This document shows positions 1-10,975 of a stretch of 38,494 nt of DNA, piece after piece. Numbering within the stretch: position 1 is the first letter of the stretch; each line of letters starts with the position of its first letter. Source of the DNA: Amycolatopsis thermalba (GTDB taxonomy: Bacteria; Actinomycetota; Actinomycetes; Mycobacteriales; Pseudonocardiaceae); the NCBI RefSeq assembly GCF_003385215.1, contig NZ_PQHW01000070.1, positions 1-38,494 of the forward strand. The letters run 5' to 3'. The notes beneath the pieces are model-generated. The model made no database searches, was not told where the DNA came from, and saw only the letters and a list, made by a program, of their open reading frames with translations. Position numbers and translations under genes: made by a program.

Positions 1-236
1 ATCCGGGGGCGGGTGGATGGTGGGTGGCCGCACCCCGGGATAGCGGCACCTCGCGGGGTTGTTCGCCCAGGTGCGGGTGGGCACGGGCCGGCTGCGTGGG
101 GTGGTGGCGGGTCGGTCACCGGCGGGTGGTGTCGGTCAGGACGAAGGTGTCCGGGGGCGGGTGCGCGGCGGTGGCCGCTCCCCGGGGAAGCGGCACCTTG
201 CCGGGTCGTTCGCCCCGGTGGGGTGATGAGGGTCGG
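1..236 (-). repeat. Two decayed tandem copies of the treZ 3' end
   Basis: No intact gene is seen here. Bases 113-225 repeat 234-345, the 3' end of treZ, at an offset of 121 bases. Over the first 52 bases I count 5 mismatches, and similarity continues past the stop codon into the flank. Read on the minus strand, the copy ending at 116 encodes a TreZ-like tail (PDTFVLTDTTRR then stop, against PDTFVLIDTARR then stop in treZ). An older copy, cut by the window edge, lies at 1 to about 100; its block at 2-13 matches 150-161, and it carries a one-base shift relative to the other copies. These are best read as non-coding remnants of repeated tail duplication. Confidence 0.75.
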
Positions 237-1946
237 TCACCGCCGGGCGGTGTCGATCAGGACGAACGTGTCCGGGGGCAGGTGGGTGGCGGTGGCGGCG
301 CCCCACGACGCGAGGACCTCGCCCGCGGGTTCGCCCAGGTCGGCCGGCTCGGGGCCGAAGTTGCACACCAAGCGCAGCGCGCCGCGGTCCAGTACCAGCA
401 GCGCGTCGTCGGCGTGCACCGCGAACCGGTCCAGCCACGGGTCCGCCAGCTCGGGCCGGGACCGGCGCAGCGCGATCAGCGACCGGTACAGCTCGAGCAT
501 CTTGCGGTGCCCCTCCTTGCCCGGCTCCGACCAGTCCAGCCGCGACCGCTCCACCGTCGCCCGGTCCATCGGGTCCGGCACCTCGGCCTCGCCCCAGCCG
601 TGGCGCGCGAACTCGCGCCGGCGGCCCGTCCGGACCGCCTCCGCCAGCTCCGGGTCGGGGAACGAGGCGAAGAACTGCCACGGCGTGCTCGCCGCCCACT
701 CCTCGCCCATGAACACCATCGGCGTGTACGGCGAGCAGAACACGATCGCCGCGCCGCAGGCCAGCCGGCCGGGGGACACCGAGGCGGACAACCGGTCGCC
801 GGTCGCCCGGTTGCCGATCTGGTCGTGGTTCTGCAGGTAGATCAGGAACCGGTGGCCGGGAACGGTCCGCGTGTCCACCGGGCGGCCGTGCGTCCGCTCC
901 CGGAACGACGACCACGTGCCGGCGTGGAAGAACGCCTGCCGCAGCGTCCGCTCCAGCGCCCCGGGCGCGCCGAAGTCGGCGTAGTACCCGCTGGTCTCCC
1001 CGGACAGCGTCACGTGCAGCGCGTGGTGCAGGTCGTCGCACCACTGGGCGTGCAGCCCGTACCCGCCGCCCTCGCGCGCGGTGACCAGCCGCGGGTCGTT
1101 GAGGTCCGACTCGGCGATCAGCGTCAGCGGCCGCCGCACCGCCGCGGACAGCGCCTCCACCTCCACGGCCAGCTCCTCCAGCAGGTGCGTGGCCCGCCGG
1201 TCGTTCAGCGCGTGCACCGCGTCCAGCCGCAGCGCGTCGACGTGGAAGTCGCGCAGCCAGCCCAGCGCGTTGTCCAGCACGTACCGGCGGACCTCGTCGG
1301 AGCCCTCCCCGTCGAGGTTCAGCCCGGGACCCCAGTCGTTCCGCCCGGCGAAGTACGGCCCGAACCGGTCCAGGTACGCCCCGGACGGCCCGAGGTGGTT
1401 GTAGACCACGTCGAGCACCACGGCCAGGCCCCGCGCGTGGCAGGCGTCGACGAACCGCTTGAACCCGTCCGGCCCGCCGTAGGGCTCGTGCGCCGCGCCC
1501 CACAGCACGCCGTCGTACCCCCAGCCGTCGGTGCCGTCGAAGGAGTTGACCGGCAGCACCTCGACGAACGTGACCCCGAGGCCGGCCAGGTGGTCCAGCC
1601 GCTCGATCGCCGCGTCGAACGTGCCCTCGGGCGTGAACGTGCCGATGTGCAGCTCGTAGATCACCCCGCCGGGCAGGGCGCGTCCGGTCCACGAGGCGTC
1701 GGTCCAGGCGAACGCGGAGTGGTCGTAGATCCGCGACGGCCCGTGCACACCCTGCGGCTGCCAGGCCGAGCGCGGATCGGGAAGCGCTTTCTCATCGTCG
1801 TCGAGCACGAACGCGTAGTCGGCGCCCGGCGGCGCGGGCACGTCGGAGAACCACCAGCCGCCGCCCCCGGCGGTCATCTCGTGGTCGGCGCCCCCGGTGC
1901 GCACGCGGACCCGGGAAGCCGCGGGGGCCCACACGCGGAACGTCAT
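237..1946 (-). CDS. treZ: Malto-oligosyltrehalose trehalohydrolase
   Basis: This GH13 enzyme releases trehalose from maltooligosyl-trehalose, the last step of the TreY-TreZ pathway in the cytoplasm. The 569-residue protein starts with an E-set/isoamylase-like beta domain (FRVWAPAASRVRVR, residues 3-16). The GH13 barrel follows with VLDVVYNHLGP, DALRLDAVHALND (nucleophile Asp), LIAESDLNDPRLV (acid Glu) and LQNHDQIGNRATGD (third Asp). Length is normal for the family. Its ATG overlaps the treY stop by 4 bases, so the two are probably translationally coupled. The last ~35 codons have been duplicated downstream in decayed form. Confidence 0.96.
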   Translation of the reverse strand: MTFRVWAPAASRVRVRTGGADHEMTAGGGGWWFSDVPAPPGADYAFVLDDDEKALPDPRSAWQPQGVHGPSRIYDHSAFAWTDASWTGRALPGGVIYELHIGTFTPEGTFDAAIERLDHLAGLGVTFVEVLPVNSFDGTDGWGYDGVLWGAAHEPYGGPDGFKRFVDACHARGLAVVLDVVYNHLGPSGAYLDRFGPYFAGRNDWGPGLNLDGEGSDEVRRYVLDNALGWLRDFHVDALRLDAVHALNDRRATHLLEELAVEVEALSAAVRRPLTLIAESDLNDPRLVTAREGGGYGLHAQWCDDLHHALHVTLSGETSGYYADFGAPGALERTLRQAFFHAGTWSSFRERTHGRPVDTRTVPGHRFLIYLQNHDQIGNRATGDRLSASVSPGRLACGAAIVFCSPYTPMVFMGEEWAASTPWQFFASFPDPELAEAVRTGRRREFARHGWGEAEVPDPMDRATVERSRLDWSEPGKEGHRKMLELYRSLIALRRSRPELADPWLDRFAVHADDALLVLDRGALRLVCNFGPEPADLGEPAGEVLASWGAATATHLPPDTFVLIDTARR

Positions 1947-4209
1947 GACTCTCCTCGCACCAGCAGGGCGACCGGGTACCGCGCCAGCATTGCGGACAGC
2001 TCACCGGTGACCGCCGCCCCGGTGATCGCGTCGGTCCACGCACCGGCGGGCAGCGGCAGCACCGTGTCCCGCCAGCCGCCGCCCTCGGCGAGCCCCACCG
2101 GCAGCCGCGTGGCCACCGTGATCAGCCCGCTGCGCTCGAAGGCGACCGCGTGCGCGGCGGCCGGGCCCTCGGCGTGCAGGCGGCGGTAGCCGGTGAACAG
2201 CTCCGGGCGGTCCCGGCGCAGGGTCAGCGCCCGGTGCACGACGAGCAGCTTCGCCGCACCGGAGGAGTCGACCGGCGGCAGCCACCCGCCCGCGATCTCC
2301 TCCAGCAGCCTGGCGCGCAGCGCGTAGTCCACCGGCCGCCGGTTGTCCGGGTCGACCAGCGACAGGTCCCACAGCTCGGTGCCCTGGTAGACGTCCGGCA
2401 CGCCGGGCGCGGTGAGCTGGATCAGCTTCTGCGCCAGGGAGTTCGACCACCCCGGGCCGCGCACCCGCTCGACGAACTCCTCGACCTCGGCCGCCAGGTC
2501 CGCGTCGCCGAGGACCTCGTCCGGCCAGGCCGCGACCGCCCGCTCGAACTCCTCGTCGTGGTCGGTCCAGGTGGTGCGGAGCTTGCTCTCCTTGGCCGCC
2601 TTGTCCAGGTAGCCGCGCAGCCGGTCCGGGGTGATCGGCCAGGCGCCCACCAGCGTCTGCCACGCCAGCAGGTTCAGCGACGGCTCGTCGATCCCGCGCC
2701 GCGCGGTCCACCGGGTCACCGCCTCGGCGAACTCGCCCGCCACCTCCGACAGCACCGCCAGCCGGGCCCGCACGTCCTCGGACCGCTTGGTGTCGTGCGT
2801 GGTCAGCGTGGTCATCGCCGCCGGCCAGCCGGCCTCGCGCGCGGCGGCCATCGCGTGGAAGGCGTCCACGGAGGAGCCGAAGTCGTGCGGGGAGCCGCCG
2901 ACCTCGTTGAGCGCGGCGAAGCGCGTGTAGCGGTAGAAGGTGGTGTCCTCGGTGCCCTTGGCGACCACCATGCCGGACGTCTGCTGGATGCGGGTGGCCA
3001 GCTCGCCGCGCGGGTCCTCGCGCACCTGGAAGTCCAGCGCGTCGATCGCCTCGGCGAGATCGGGCCGCGCGGCGCGGGCGGCGGCGAGCGCGCCGGCCCA
3101 GTGCGCCGCGCCCTCGGGCAGGTAGGACCGGTACACCGGGAACGCGATCATCGTCTCGGCCACCGCGCCCTGTGCCGCCTCGGGTTCCACGCCGCGCACC
3201 AGCGCGGCGATCCGGCGCACCTCGGCCACCAGGATCCGGTCGGTCACCAGGCGCCGCGCCCGGTCCTCGACCTCGGCGTAGTCCACCGGCTGGCCCAGCC
3301 GCCGGGCCAGCTCCGTCAGCGGCGCCTCCCCGGCCGGGTCGACCAGCAGCCCGGTGATCTCCCGCAGCGCGTCGTAGCCGGTGGTGCCGTCCACCGGCCA
3401 GCTCTGCGGCAGGTCCTCACCCGGGTGCAGGATCTTCTCCACCACCAGCCACGCCTCCGGCGCGCCCGCGCGCAGCATCCGCATGTAGCCGCCCGGATCG
3501 GCCAGGCCGTCCGGGTGGTCCACGCGCAGCCCGGTGACCTCGCCCTCGGCGACCCAGCGCAGCACCTCGCCGTGCGTGGCCTGGAAGACGTCGGGCAGCT
3601 CGACCCGCACCGCGGCGAGCGTGGTGATGTCGAAGAAGCGGCGGTAGTTCAGCTCCGCGTTGCCGCGCCGCCAGCCCACCAGCTCGTAGTGCTGCCGCGC
3701 GTGCACCTCCTCGGGGCTGCCCTGCCCGGTGCCGGGCGCGATCGGGAACCGGTGCTCGTAGTAGACGAGTTCCTCGCCCTCGACCCGCAGCCCGGCCACG
3801 TCGGCGTCGTCCCCGAGGACGGGCAGCAGCACCTTGCCGCGCCGCCAGTCGATGTCGAAGTAGTCGGCGTGGGCCGAGCCGGGGCCGTGCCGCAGCACGT
3901 CCCACCACCACGGGTTCGCCTTGGCGACCTCGACCGCCATGTGGTTGGGCACGATGTCCACGACGAACCCGAGCCCGGCCGCGCGCAGCCGCTTCGCCAG
4001 CGCCCGCCGCGCGTCCTCGCCGCCCAGCTCCGGCCGTGCCCGCGTCGGGTCGACCACGTCGTAGCCGTGGGTCGAACCGGGCGTGGCGTCCAGCACCGGC
4101 GAGGCGTAGAGCGCGCCCACGCCGAGCTCGCGCAGGTAGGGGATGCGGTCGGCGGCGTCGGCGAAGGTGAACTCCGGGCGCAGCTGGACCCGGTAGGTGG
4201 CGGAGGGTC

Positions 4210-4213
<4 letters not shown>
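1943..4213 (-). CDS. treY: Malto-oligosyltrehalose synthase
   Basis: TreY is an intramolecular transglucosylase of GH13 that turns the reducing-end alpha-1,4 link of a maltodextrin into the alpha-1,1 link of trehalose. The 756-residue protein begins with the typical TYRVQLRPEFTFADAAD and PYLRELGVGALYASPV, then LGFVVDIVPNHMAV, GLRVDHPDGLADPGGY (nucleophile region), WLVVEKILHPGEDLP (catalytic Glu) and TTLTTHDTKRSEDVRARL (third acid). It overlaps treX upstream and treZ downstream by 4 bases each. This is the compact treXYZ arrangement known from actinobacteria. Confidence 0.96.
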
Positions 4214-6327
<2,114 letters not shown>

Positions 6328-6388
6328 AGGTTCTCCTTCTAGCGTTGAGCGAGCCGTGATGTCCGACGTGTGCCCAATCTAGCGGTCT

Positions 6389-8329
6389 TCACGCGCTTCG
6401 CCCGGCCAACCGGCGCGCGGCGCGCAAATACTCCACGACATGGCGCACTCGTGCGTCCGCGAAGAACGCTTCCACCGCGACGGGCAAGGGAATCCGCCAG
6501 TTCGGGTACTCGTCCGTGGTGCCGGGCAGGTTGGGCTGGCGCCGCTCGCCGATCACGTCGGCCGGCGCGGTCAGCAGCAGGCGCGACGCGGCGGAGGCGA
6601 GCAGGGTGTGCAACGCCGTCACCGGGTCGTCGCCCGGGATGCCCTGCTCGGCGATGAACGCGAGCAGGTCGGACCGTTCGGCCGCGGCGCTCGCCGCCTC
6701 CTTCTCCGGCGGCCCGTCGAGCAGCCCCAGCTCGGCCCGCACCCGCACGTGCTCGCCCGCCAGCCACCCGGCCACGGTCGGCAGGTCGTGGGTGGTGATG
6801 CTCGCCATCGCGTCGCGGTCCCACTCGGCGGGCGGCACGAACGGGTGACCGGGGGAGTCGTAGTCCCGCTGGAACCACAGCACCGCGGAGCTGAGCACCC
6901 CGCGCTCGTGCAGGGTCTTGGTCACCGCGGCCTCGACCGTGCCCAGGTCCTCGCCGACGACCACCGCGCCCGCGCGGTGCGCCTCCAGCGCGAGGATGCC
7001 CAGCATCGCCTCGGCGTCGTAGTGCACGTAGGTGCCGCGGGAGGGCGGCTCGCCCGGTGGGATCCACCACAGCCGCCACAGCCCGGCGACGTGGTCGATC
7101 CGGATGCCGTCGGCGTGCCGCAGGACGCCGCGGATGACGTCGCGGAAGGGCGCGTAGCCCAGCTCGGCCAGCCGGTCCGGGCGGAACGGCGGCAGGTTCC
7201 AGTCCTGGCCCTGCTGGCTGAAGGCGTCCGGCGGCGCGCCGACGGTCACCTCGGTCGCGAACGCGTCCCCCAGCGCCCAGGTGTCCGCGCCGCCGGGGTG
7301 CACGCCGACCGGCAGGTCGTGCACGATCCCCACCGGCATCGCCCCGGCCGCCTCGCGGGCCCGGCCGAGCTGGTCCTCGCACAGCTGCTGCAGCCAGCCG
7401 TGGAAGGCGATCCGGCCGGCCAGCTCGGTGCGGGCGGCGGCGACCGCGCCGCCGCGCGGATCGCGCAGCGGTTCCGGCCATTCGCGCCAGTCCGGGCCGT
7501 GCCGCTCGGCCAGCGCGCAGAACGTCGCGAAGTCGCGCACGGCCTCGTCCAGCGCGGTGGGCTCGTGCAGCGGCCACAGCAGTTCGAGCGCGGCCAGCTT
7601 GGCGCTCCAGATGGCGTCGTAGTCGATCAGGTCCGCGTTGTCCGGCCGCAGGGCCAGCACCCGCGCGCGCAGGTCCTCGCCGGCGCGGGCGAACTCGGGC
7701 GTGCCGGTGACCCGCAGGTAGAGCGGGTTGGCGTAGCGGCGGCTGGCCGGCGAGTACGGGGAGCGTTCGACCGGGTGGACCGGGCTGATCGCCTGCACGG
7801 GGTTGACCAGCAGCACCCCGGCGCCCAGCTCGGCGGCCGAGCGCCGGGCGAACTCGGCCAGGTCGCCGAAGTCCCCGGCGCCCCACGAGGCGTCCGAGCG
7901 CAGCGAGTACAGCTGCAGCATCCAGCCCCAGGCCGGCGGCACCTCGGGCAGGCGGTGCGGCACGACGGCGAGGGTGATCTCCTGCCCGGCGGTCTCCACG
8001 CGGTGCCAGCCCAGCGGCAGATCGGCGGGGATCATCCGGCCGATCTCCCGGCGGGTGCCGTCCTCCAAATGCAGGACAGCGGGCCCGCCCGCGTCGTGTT
8101 CGGTACCTTCTCGCAGCACGAGCGTCGGGGGCAGCACGGTGGCCGCCCGGCGTTCGCGGACCGCGGCCAGCTCGCGGCGGATCGCGTCCGGCCCGGACGC
8201 GTCCACCCCGAACTGGGCGAGGACGGCGACGACGACGTCCGCCTCGACCTCGACCTCGCGTTGCTCGGCGTTCTCGTACCGGGTGGCCACTCCGTGGGCG
8301 TGCGCGAGGGCGATCAGGTCGGGTTCCAC
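6389..8329 (-). CDS. malQ: 4-alpha-glucanotransferase (amylomaltase)
   Basis: MalQ (GH77) disproportionates malto-oligosaccharides in the cytoplasm, releasing glucose and longer chains. An N-terminal actinobacterial MalQ domain (LIALAHAHGVATRYEN; LHLEDGTRREIGRMIPADLP) precedes the catalytic domain with QLYSLRSDASWGAGDFGDLA, DGIRIDHVAGLWRLWW (nucleophile Asp), VVVGEDLGTVEAAV (acid Glu) and TTHDLPTVAGW. The open frame extends to ATG 8389, but that start has no ribosome site and adds 20 residues rich in Arg and Pro. GTG 8329, giving 646 residues beginning VEPDLIALAHAHG, fits the family better. The exact start is uncertain. Confidence 0.93.
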   Translation of the reverse strand: MEPDLIALAHAHGVATRYENAEQREVEVEADVVVAVLAQFGVDASGPDAIRRELAAVRERRAATVLPPTLVLREGTEHDAGGPAVLHLEDGTRREIGRMIPADLPLGWHRVETAGQEITLAVVPHRLPEVPPAWGWMLQLYSLRSDASWGAGDFGDLAEFARRSAAELGAGVLLVNPVQAISPVHPVERSPYSPASRRYANPLYLRVTGTPEFARAGEDLRARVLALRPDNADLIDYDAIWSAKLAALELLWPLHEPTALDEAVRDFATFCALAERHGPDWREWPEPLRDPRGGAVAAARTELAGRIAFHGWLQQLCEDQLGRAREAAGAMPVGIVHDLPVGVHPGGADTWALGDAFATEVTVGAPPDAFSQQGQDWNLPPFRPDRLAELGYAPFRDVIRGVLRHADGIRIDHVAGLWRLWWIPPGEPPSRGTYVHYDAEAMLGILALEAHRAGAVVVGEDLGTVEAAVTKTLHERGVLSSAVLWFQRDYDSPGHPFVPPAEWDRDAMASITTHDLPTVAGWLAGEHVRVRAELGLLDGPPEKEAASAAAERSDLLAFIAEQGIPGDDPVTALHTLLASAASRLLLTAPADVIGERRQPNLPGTTDEYPNWRIPLPVAVEAFFADARVRHVVEYLRAARRLAGRSA

Positions 8330-8387
8330 CCGTTCAGGATCCCGGTCCGGGGCGGGTGCCGCCACACGAACGAGACGAGGAGAACGC

Positions 8388-9644
8388 ATGGCGCGCTGGG
8401 CCGATCACGCGATCTGGTGGCACGTGTACCCGCTCGGCTTCACCGGCGCCCCACCGTCGGCGCTGCCCGAGGGCAGCGGGCCCGAGCACCGGCTGGCGCG
8501 GCTGGAGCCGTGGCTCGACTACGCCGTCGAGCTGGGCTGTTCCGGTCTGCTGCTGGGTCCGGTGTTCGCGTCGCGGACCCACGGCTACGACACGGTCGAC
8601 CACTTCCGGATCGATCCGCGGCTGGGCGACGACGCCGATTTCGACCGGTTCGTCGCCGCCGCGCACGGCCGCGGCCTGCGGATCGTGCTGGACGGTGTCT
8701 TCAACCACGTTTCGCGCGAGTTCGGGCATCCCGAGTGGTTCCGGCGCGAGGGTTCCGGCCACGCGGTGTTCGAGGGGCACCAGCACCTGGTCGCGCTGGA
8801 CCACACGCAGCCGGCGGTCGCGGACTACGTGGGCCGGGTGATGAGCCACTGGCTCGGGCGCGGCGTGTCCGGGTGGCGGCTGGACGCGGCGTACGCGGTG
8901 CGGCCGGAGTTCTGGGCCGCGGTGCTGCCCGGGGTGCGGCAGCGGTTCCCGGACGCGTGGTTCGTGGGCGAGGTGCTGCACGGCGATTACGCGGGTTACG
9001 TCGCGCGCAGCGGCCTGGACTCGGTGACGCAGTACGAGCTGTGGAAGGCGATCTGGAGCTCGCTGCACGACGGGAACTTCTTCGAGCTGTCGTGGGCGCT
9101 CAAGCGGCACGACGAGCTGATGGAGTCGTTCGTGCCGCAGACCTTCACCGGCAACCACGACGTGACGCGGCTGGCGAGCCGGCTGCCCGACGAGCGGCAC
9201 GTGGCGCACGCGCTGGCCGTGCTGTTCACGGTGGGTGGCGTGCCGAGCGTGTACTACGGCGACGAGCAGGCCTTCCGCGGTGTCAAGGAGGAACGGGAGG
9301 GCGGGGACGACGAGATCCGCCCCGAGTTCCCGGCCGGCGCGGGGCAGCTCGCGCCGTACGGCTGGCCGGTGTACCGGCTGCACCAGAGGCTGATCGGCCT
9401 GCGGCGGCGGAACCCGTGGCTGGTGCGGGCGCGCACGGAGGTCGAGCACCTGACCAACCGGGCGATGGCGTTCCGCTCCCGCGACGGTGACGAGGAGATC
9501 CTGACGTTGCTCAACACGGGTGACGACCCGTATCGATTCCCGGTGGGCATCGATGGGTTGCGGGTGCTGGACTCCTCGTCGCCGGACGGAAAGGCCCCGT
9601 GGCCGACGGTGCCGCCGCACGGATGGGCGGTGCTGGGCCGGTGA
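8388..9644 (+). CDS. GH13 alpha-amylase-family protein
   Basis: A 418-residue cytoplasmic glycoside hydrolase family 13 protein with no signal peptide. The catalytic motifs are present: LRIVLDGVFNHVSREF, GVSGWRLDAAYA (nucleophile Asp), WFVGEVLHGDYAGYV (acid Glu) and TFTGNHDVTRLASRL (third Asp). It ends in a short beta domain. The barrel is compact, with a reduced domain B. The start ATG 8388 is supported by GAGGAG 5 bases upstream. It is divergent from malQ with at most 58 bases between start codons, so both may serve maltodextrin use. The exact substrate (malto-oligosaccharide or trehalose-type) cannot be read from the sequence. Confidence 0.9.
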   Translation: MARWADHAIWWHVYPLGFTGAPPSALPEGSGPEHRLARLEPWLDYAVELGCSGLLLGPVFASRTHGYDTVDHFRIDPRLGDDADFDRFVAAAHGRGLRIVLDGVFNHVSREFGHPEWFRREGSGHAVFEGHQHLVALDHTQPAVADYVGRVMSHWLGRGVSGWRLDAAYAVRPEFWAAVLPGVRQRFPDAWFVGEVLHGDYAGYVARSGLDSVTQYELWKAIWSSLHDGNFFELSWALKRHDELMESFVPQTFTGNHDVTRLASRLPDERHVAHALAVLFTVGGVPSVYYGDEQAFRGVKEEREGGDDEIRPEFPAGAGQLAPYGWPVYRLHQRLIGLRRRNPWLVRARTEVEHLTNRAMAFRSRDGDEEILTLLNTGDDPYRFPVGIDGLRVLDSSSPDGKAPWPTVPPHGWAVLGR

Positions 9645-9710
9645 CCGGGGTGCGGCCGGATTGAGCCGCGCCCTCCGCGCACCTGCTGCGGGCCGGCGTT
9701 GAACCGGGCT

Positions 9711-10031
9711 TCAGGCGGTGTCCTCCGGGCGGCGCCGCTCGATCATCGTGTCCGGCGCCGACTCCGGGACCTCCGTGCGCAGGTCGGAGTCCCGCAGCAC
9801 CTCACGTGCCTGGGCCTCCGGGTCGGCGCTGCCGGCGTGCTCCTCCTCGGGCAACAGGGTCGACCGCGTTTCCGCGCGGTCGTCCACCGCGTTGCGCTCG
9901 TCGAACACCCGCGGCCGGTCGAGGTCGTGCTCGGCGCGGACGCGGTTCTCCTCGGCGGGCGACATCTCCGTGGCGCCCAGGTCCAGTGGCTCGTCGTTGC
10001 GCGGTGTCACACCGCGGGCGTACCCGATCAC
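9711..10031 (-). CDS. Small acidic hypothetical protein
   Basis: I do not recognise this family. It is a 106-residue hydrophilic protein rich in Glu, Asp, Arg and Pro, with no membrane segment, signal or cysteine, and is probably disordered. The frame opens at GTG 10043, but that start sits against a 13-bp hairpin that would bury any ribosome site. GTG 10031 has AAGGA 4 bases upstream and is preferred. It lies downstream of the DUF6801-like gene in the same direction and converges on the amylase gene. Coding status rests on codon bias and the ribosome site only. Confidence 0.6.
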   Translation of the reverse strand: MIGYARGVTPRNDEPLDLGATEMSPAEENRVRAEHDLDRPRVFDERNAVDDRAETRSTLLPEEEHAGSADPEAQAREVLRDSDLRTEVPESAPDTMIERRRPEDTA

Positions 10032-10047
10032 GGGTTCCTTCACACCC

Positions 10048-10077
10048 CGCCGGCCCCGCGTCCGCGCGGGGCCGGCG
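10048..10077 (-). terminator. 13-bp GC hairpin after the DUF6801-like gene
   Basis: Perfect 13-base arms at 10048-10060 and 10065-10077 with a TCCG loop lie 13 bases beyond the stop codon of the secreted-protein gene. No T-run follows on either strand, as is common for actinobacterial terminators. The hairpin also separates that gene from the small acidic protein gene. Confidence 0.65.
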
Positions 10078-10089
10078 ACAGCACGCGCG

Positions 10090-10728
10090 TCAGCGGGTCC
10101 GCTGCTCGGTCGCGGCCGGGGTGGCCTCCGTGATCTGCACGGTCGCGAGCACGTTGTCCTGGCCGGGGTTCTGCGTGCACTGCGAGTCGAACGTGCCGAG
10201 GCCGGTGTCGGAGCCGTCGGCCTTCTTCGGGTGCAGCGTCAGCAGCAGGTCGCCGACCGAGACGGTCGCCGGGCCGGCCTGGGTGAACGTCAGCGACGGC
10301 GTCGTGCCGGTCGCGGTCACCTCGAAGGCGCCGGAGGCGGGGATCGCGATGGGGGCGATCGTCGTCGGGACCGTGACCGGCAGCGTCGCCTCCGGGGCGG
10401 CGACCGTCGCGGACGCCTGGGCGGTGCCCTCGACCGTCTTGGCGCCGACCAGGTTCAGCCCCGCCGTCGCGGTCGCCGGCACGGTGGCGACGGCCTCGAT
10501 GCCGAACTCGGGCGTCGGCTGGCCCACGGTCGCGGTGGCGGGGATGTCGGCGTTGATCACGACGCTGATCTGCTGGTTGCCGATCAGCGGGAACGGGCAG
10601 GTGTAGGTCAGGGTCAGCGAGGCCGGGTCGGCGGCGCCGGTGCCGGCCCCGGCGAGCAGCCCGGCCGCGGCCGAAACCGCCAGAACCGACCCGGAGAGAA
10701 ATCCGCCCGCAACGCTCTTCCGATTCAT
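10090..10728 (-). CDS. Secreted DUF6801-like protein
   Basis: A 212-residue exported protein of unknown function. A Sec signal peptide covers residues 1 to about 33 (MNRKSV..., then a hydrophobic stretch, cleavage near GTGAADP). The mature part begins LTLTYTCPFPLIGNQQISV, which I associate with the actinobacterial DUF6801 secreted domain; I am fairly but not fully sure of that name. The rest is a Thr/Ala/Val-rich beta protein with two cysteines (CPF and QCTQ) that could form a disulfide. The start at ATG 10728 is chosen over the frame's first codon at 10947, because GGAG precedes it and the signal peptide begins there. Confidence 0.85.
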   Translation of the reverse strand: MNRKSVAGGFLSGSVLAVSAAAGLLAGAGTGAADPASLTLTYTCPFPLIGNQQISVVINADIPATATVGQPTPEFGIEAVATVPATATAGLNLVGAKTVEGTAQASATVAAPEATLPVTVPTTIAPIAIPASGAFEVTATGTTPSLTFTQAGPATVSVGDLLLTLHPKKADGSDTGLGTFDSQCTQNPGQDNVLATVQITEATPAATEQRTR

Positions 10729-10772
10729 CGAAATCTCCGTTGATTGTTCGCCGGAAAGGATTACCGGCGAGT

Positions 10773-10801
10773 AATCTAATGACCGGAAAATGGCCGGGCA
10801 A
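10773..10801 (-). promoter_or_regulatory. Candidate sigma-70-type promoter for the DUF6801-like gene
   Basis: On the minus strand TTGCCC (10801-10796) and TAGATT (10778-10773) are separated by 17 bases, 45 bases upstream of the ATG. A 7-bp inverted repeat (TCGCCGG/CCGGCGA, near 10747-10769) lies in the leader between promoter and start. Confidence 0.5.
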
Positions 10802-10940
10802 GGCGCGGCGGAAAACTTGTCACCGGGTGCAGGGGTTTTCCCGGGGAAGTTGGCATTCCCGGTGGAGCTGCGGATTTCCGCTTCGCACTCACCCGGATGA
10901 CAAGTCTCGATTCGTTCCGCTGGCACCGCGCTGACAAGTT

Positions 10941-10969
10941 TTGACACCCATTCGCAAGATCACTAAGGT
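10941..10969 (+). promoter_or_regulatory. Strong promoter giving a leaderless transcript
   Basis: TTGACA (10941-10946) and TAAGGT (10964-10969) are 17 bases apart. The expected first transcribed base is close to 10976, the G of the ligase-like gene's GTG start. The message would therefore be leaderless, which fits the lack of a proper ribosome site. Three copies of TGACAAGT lie just upstream (10815-10822 inverted, 10898-10905, 10932-10939), the last directly abutting the -35 region. Confidence 0.65.
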
Positions 10970-10975
10970 CCCGTC

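Noticed and set aside
24-2189. Long plus-strand open frame opposite treZ
   Set aside because: It is low-complexity Arg/Pro/Gly/Val-rich translation of the antisense strand of clear GH13 genes, a normal result of high GC content. The same holds for long antisense frames at 2150-4348, 6440-8387, 17425-21084 and 25463-27736.
10729-10947. N-terminal extension of the DUF6801-like protein
   Set aside because: It would bury the signal peptide 73 residues inside the protein and overlap the candidate promoter; ATG 10728 has its own GGAG.
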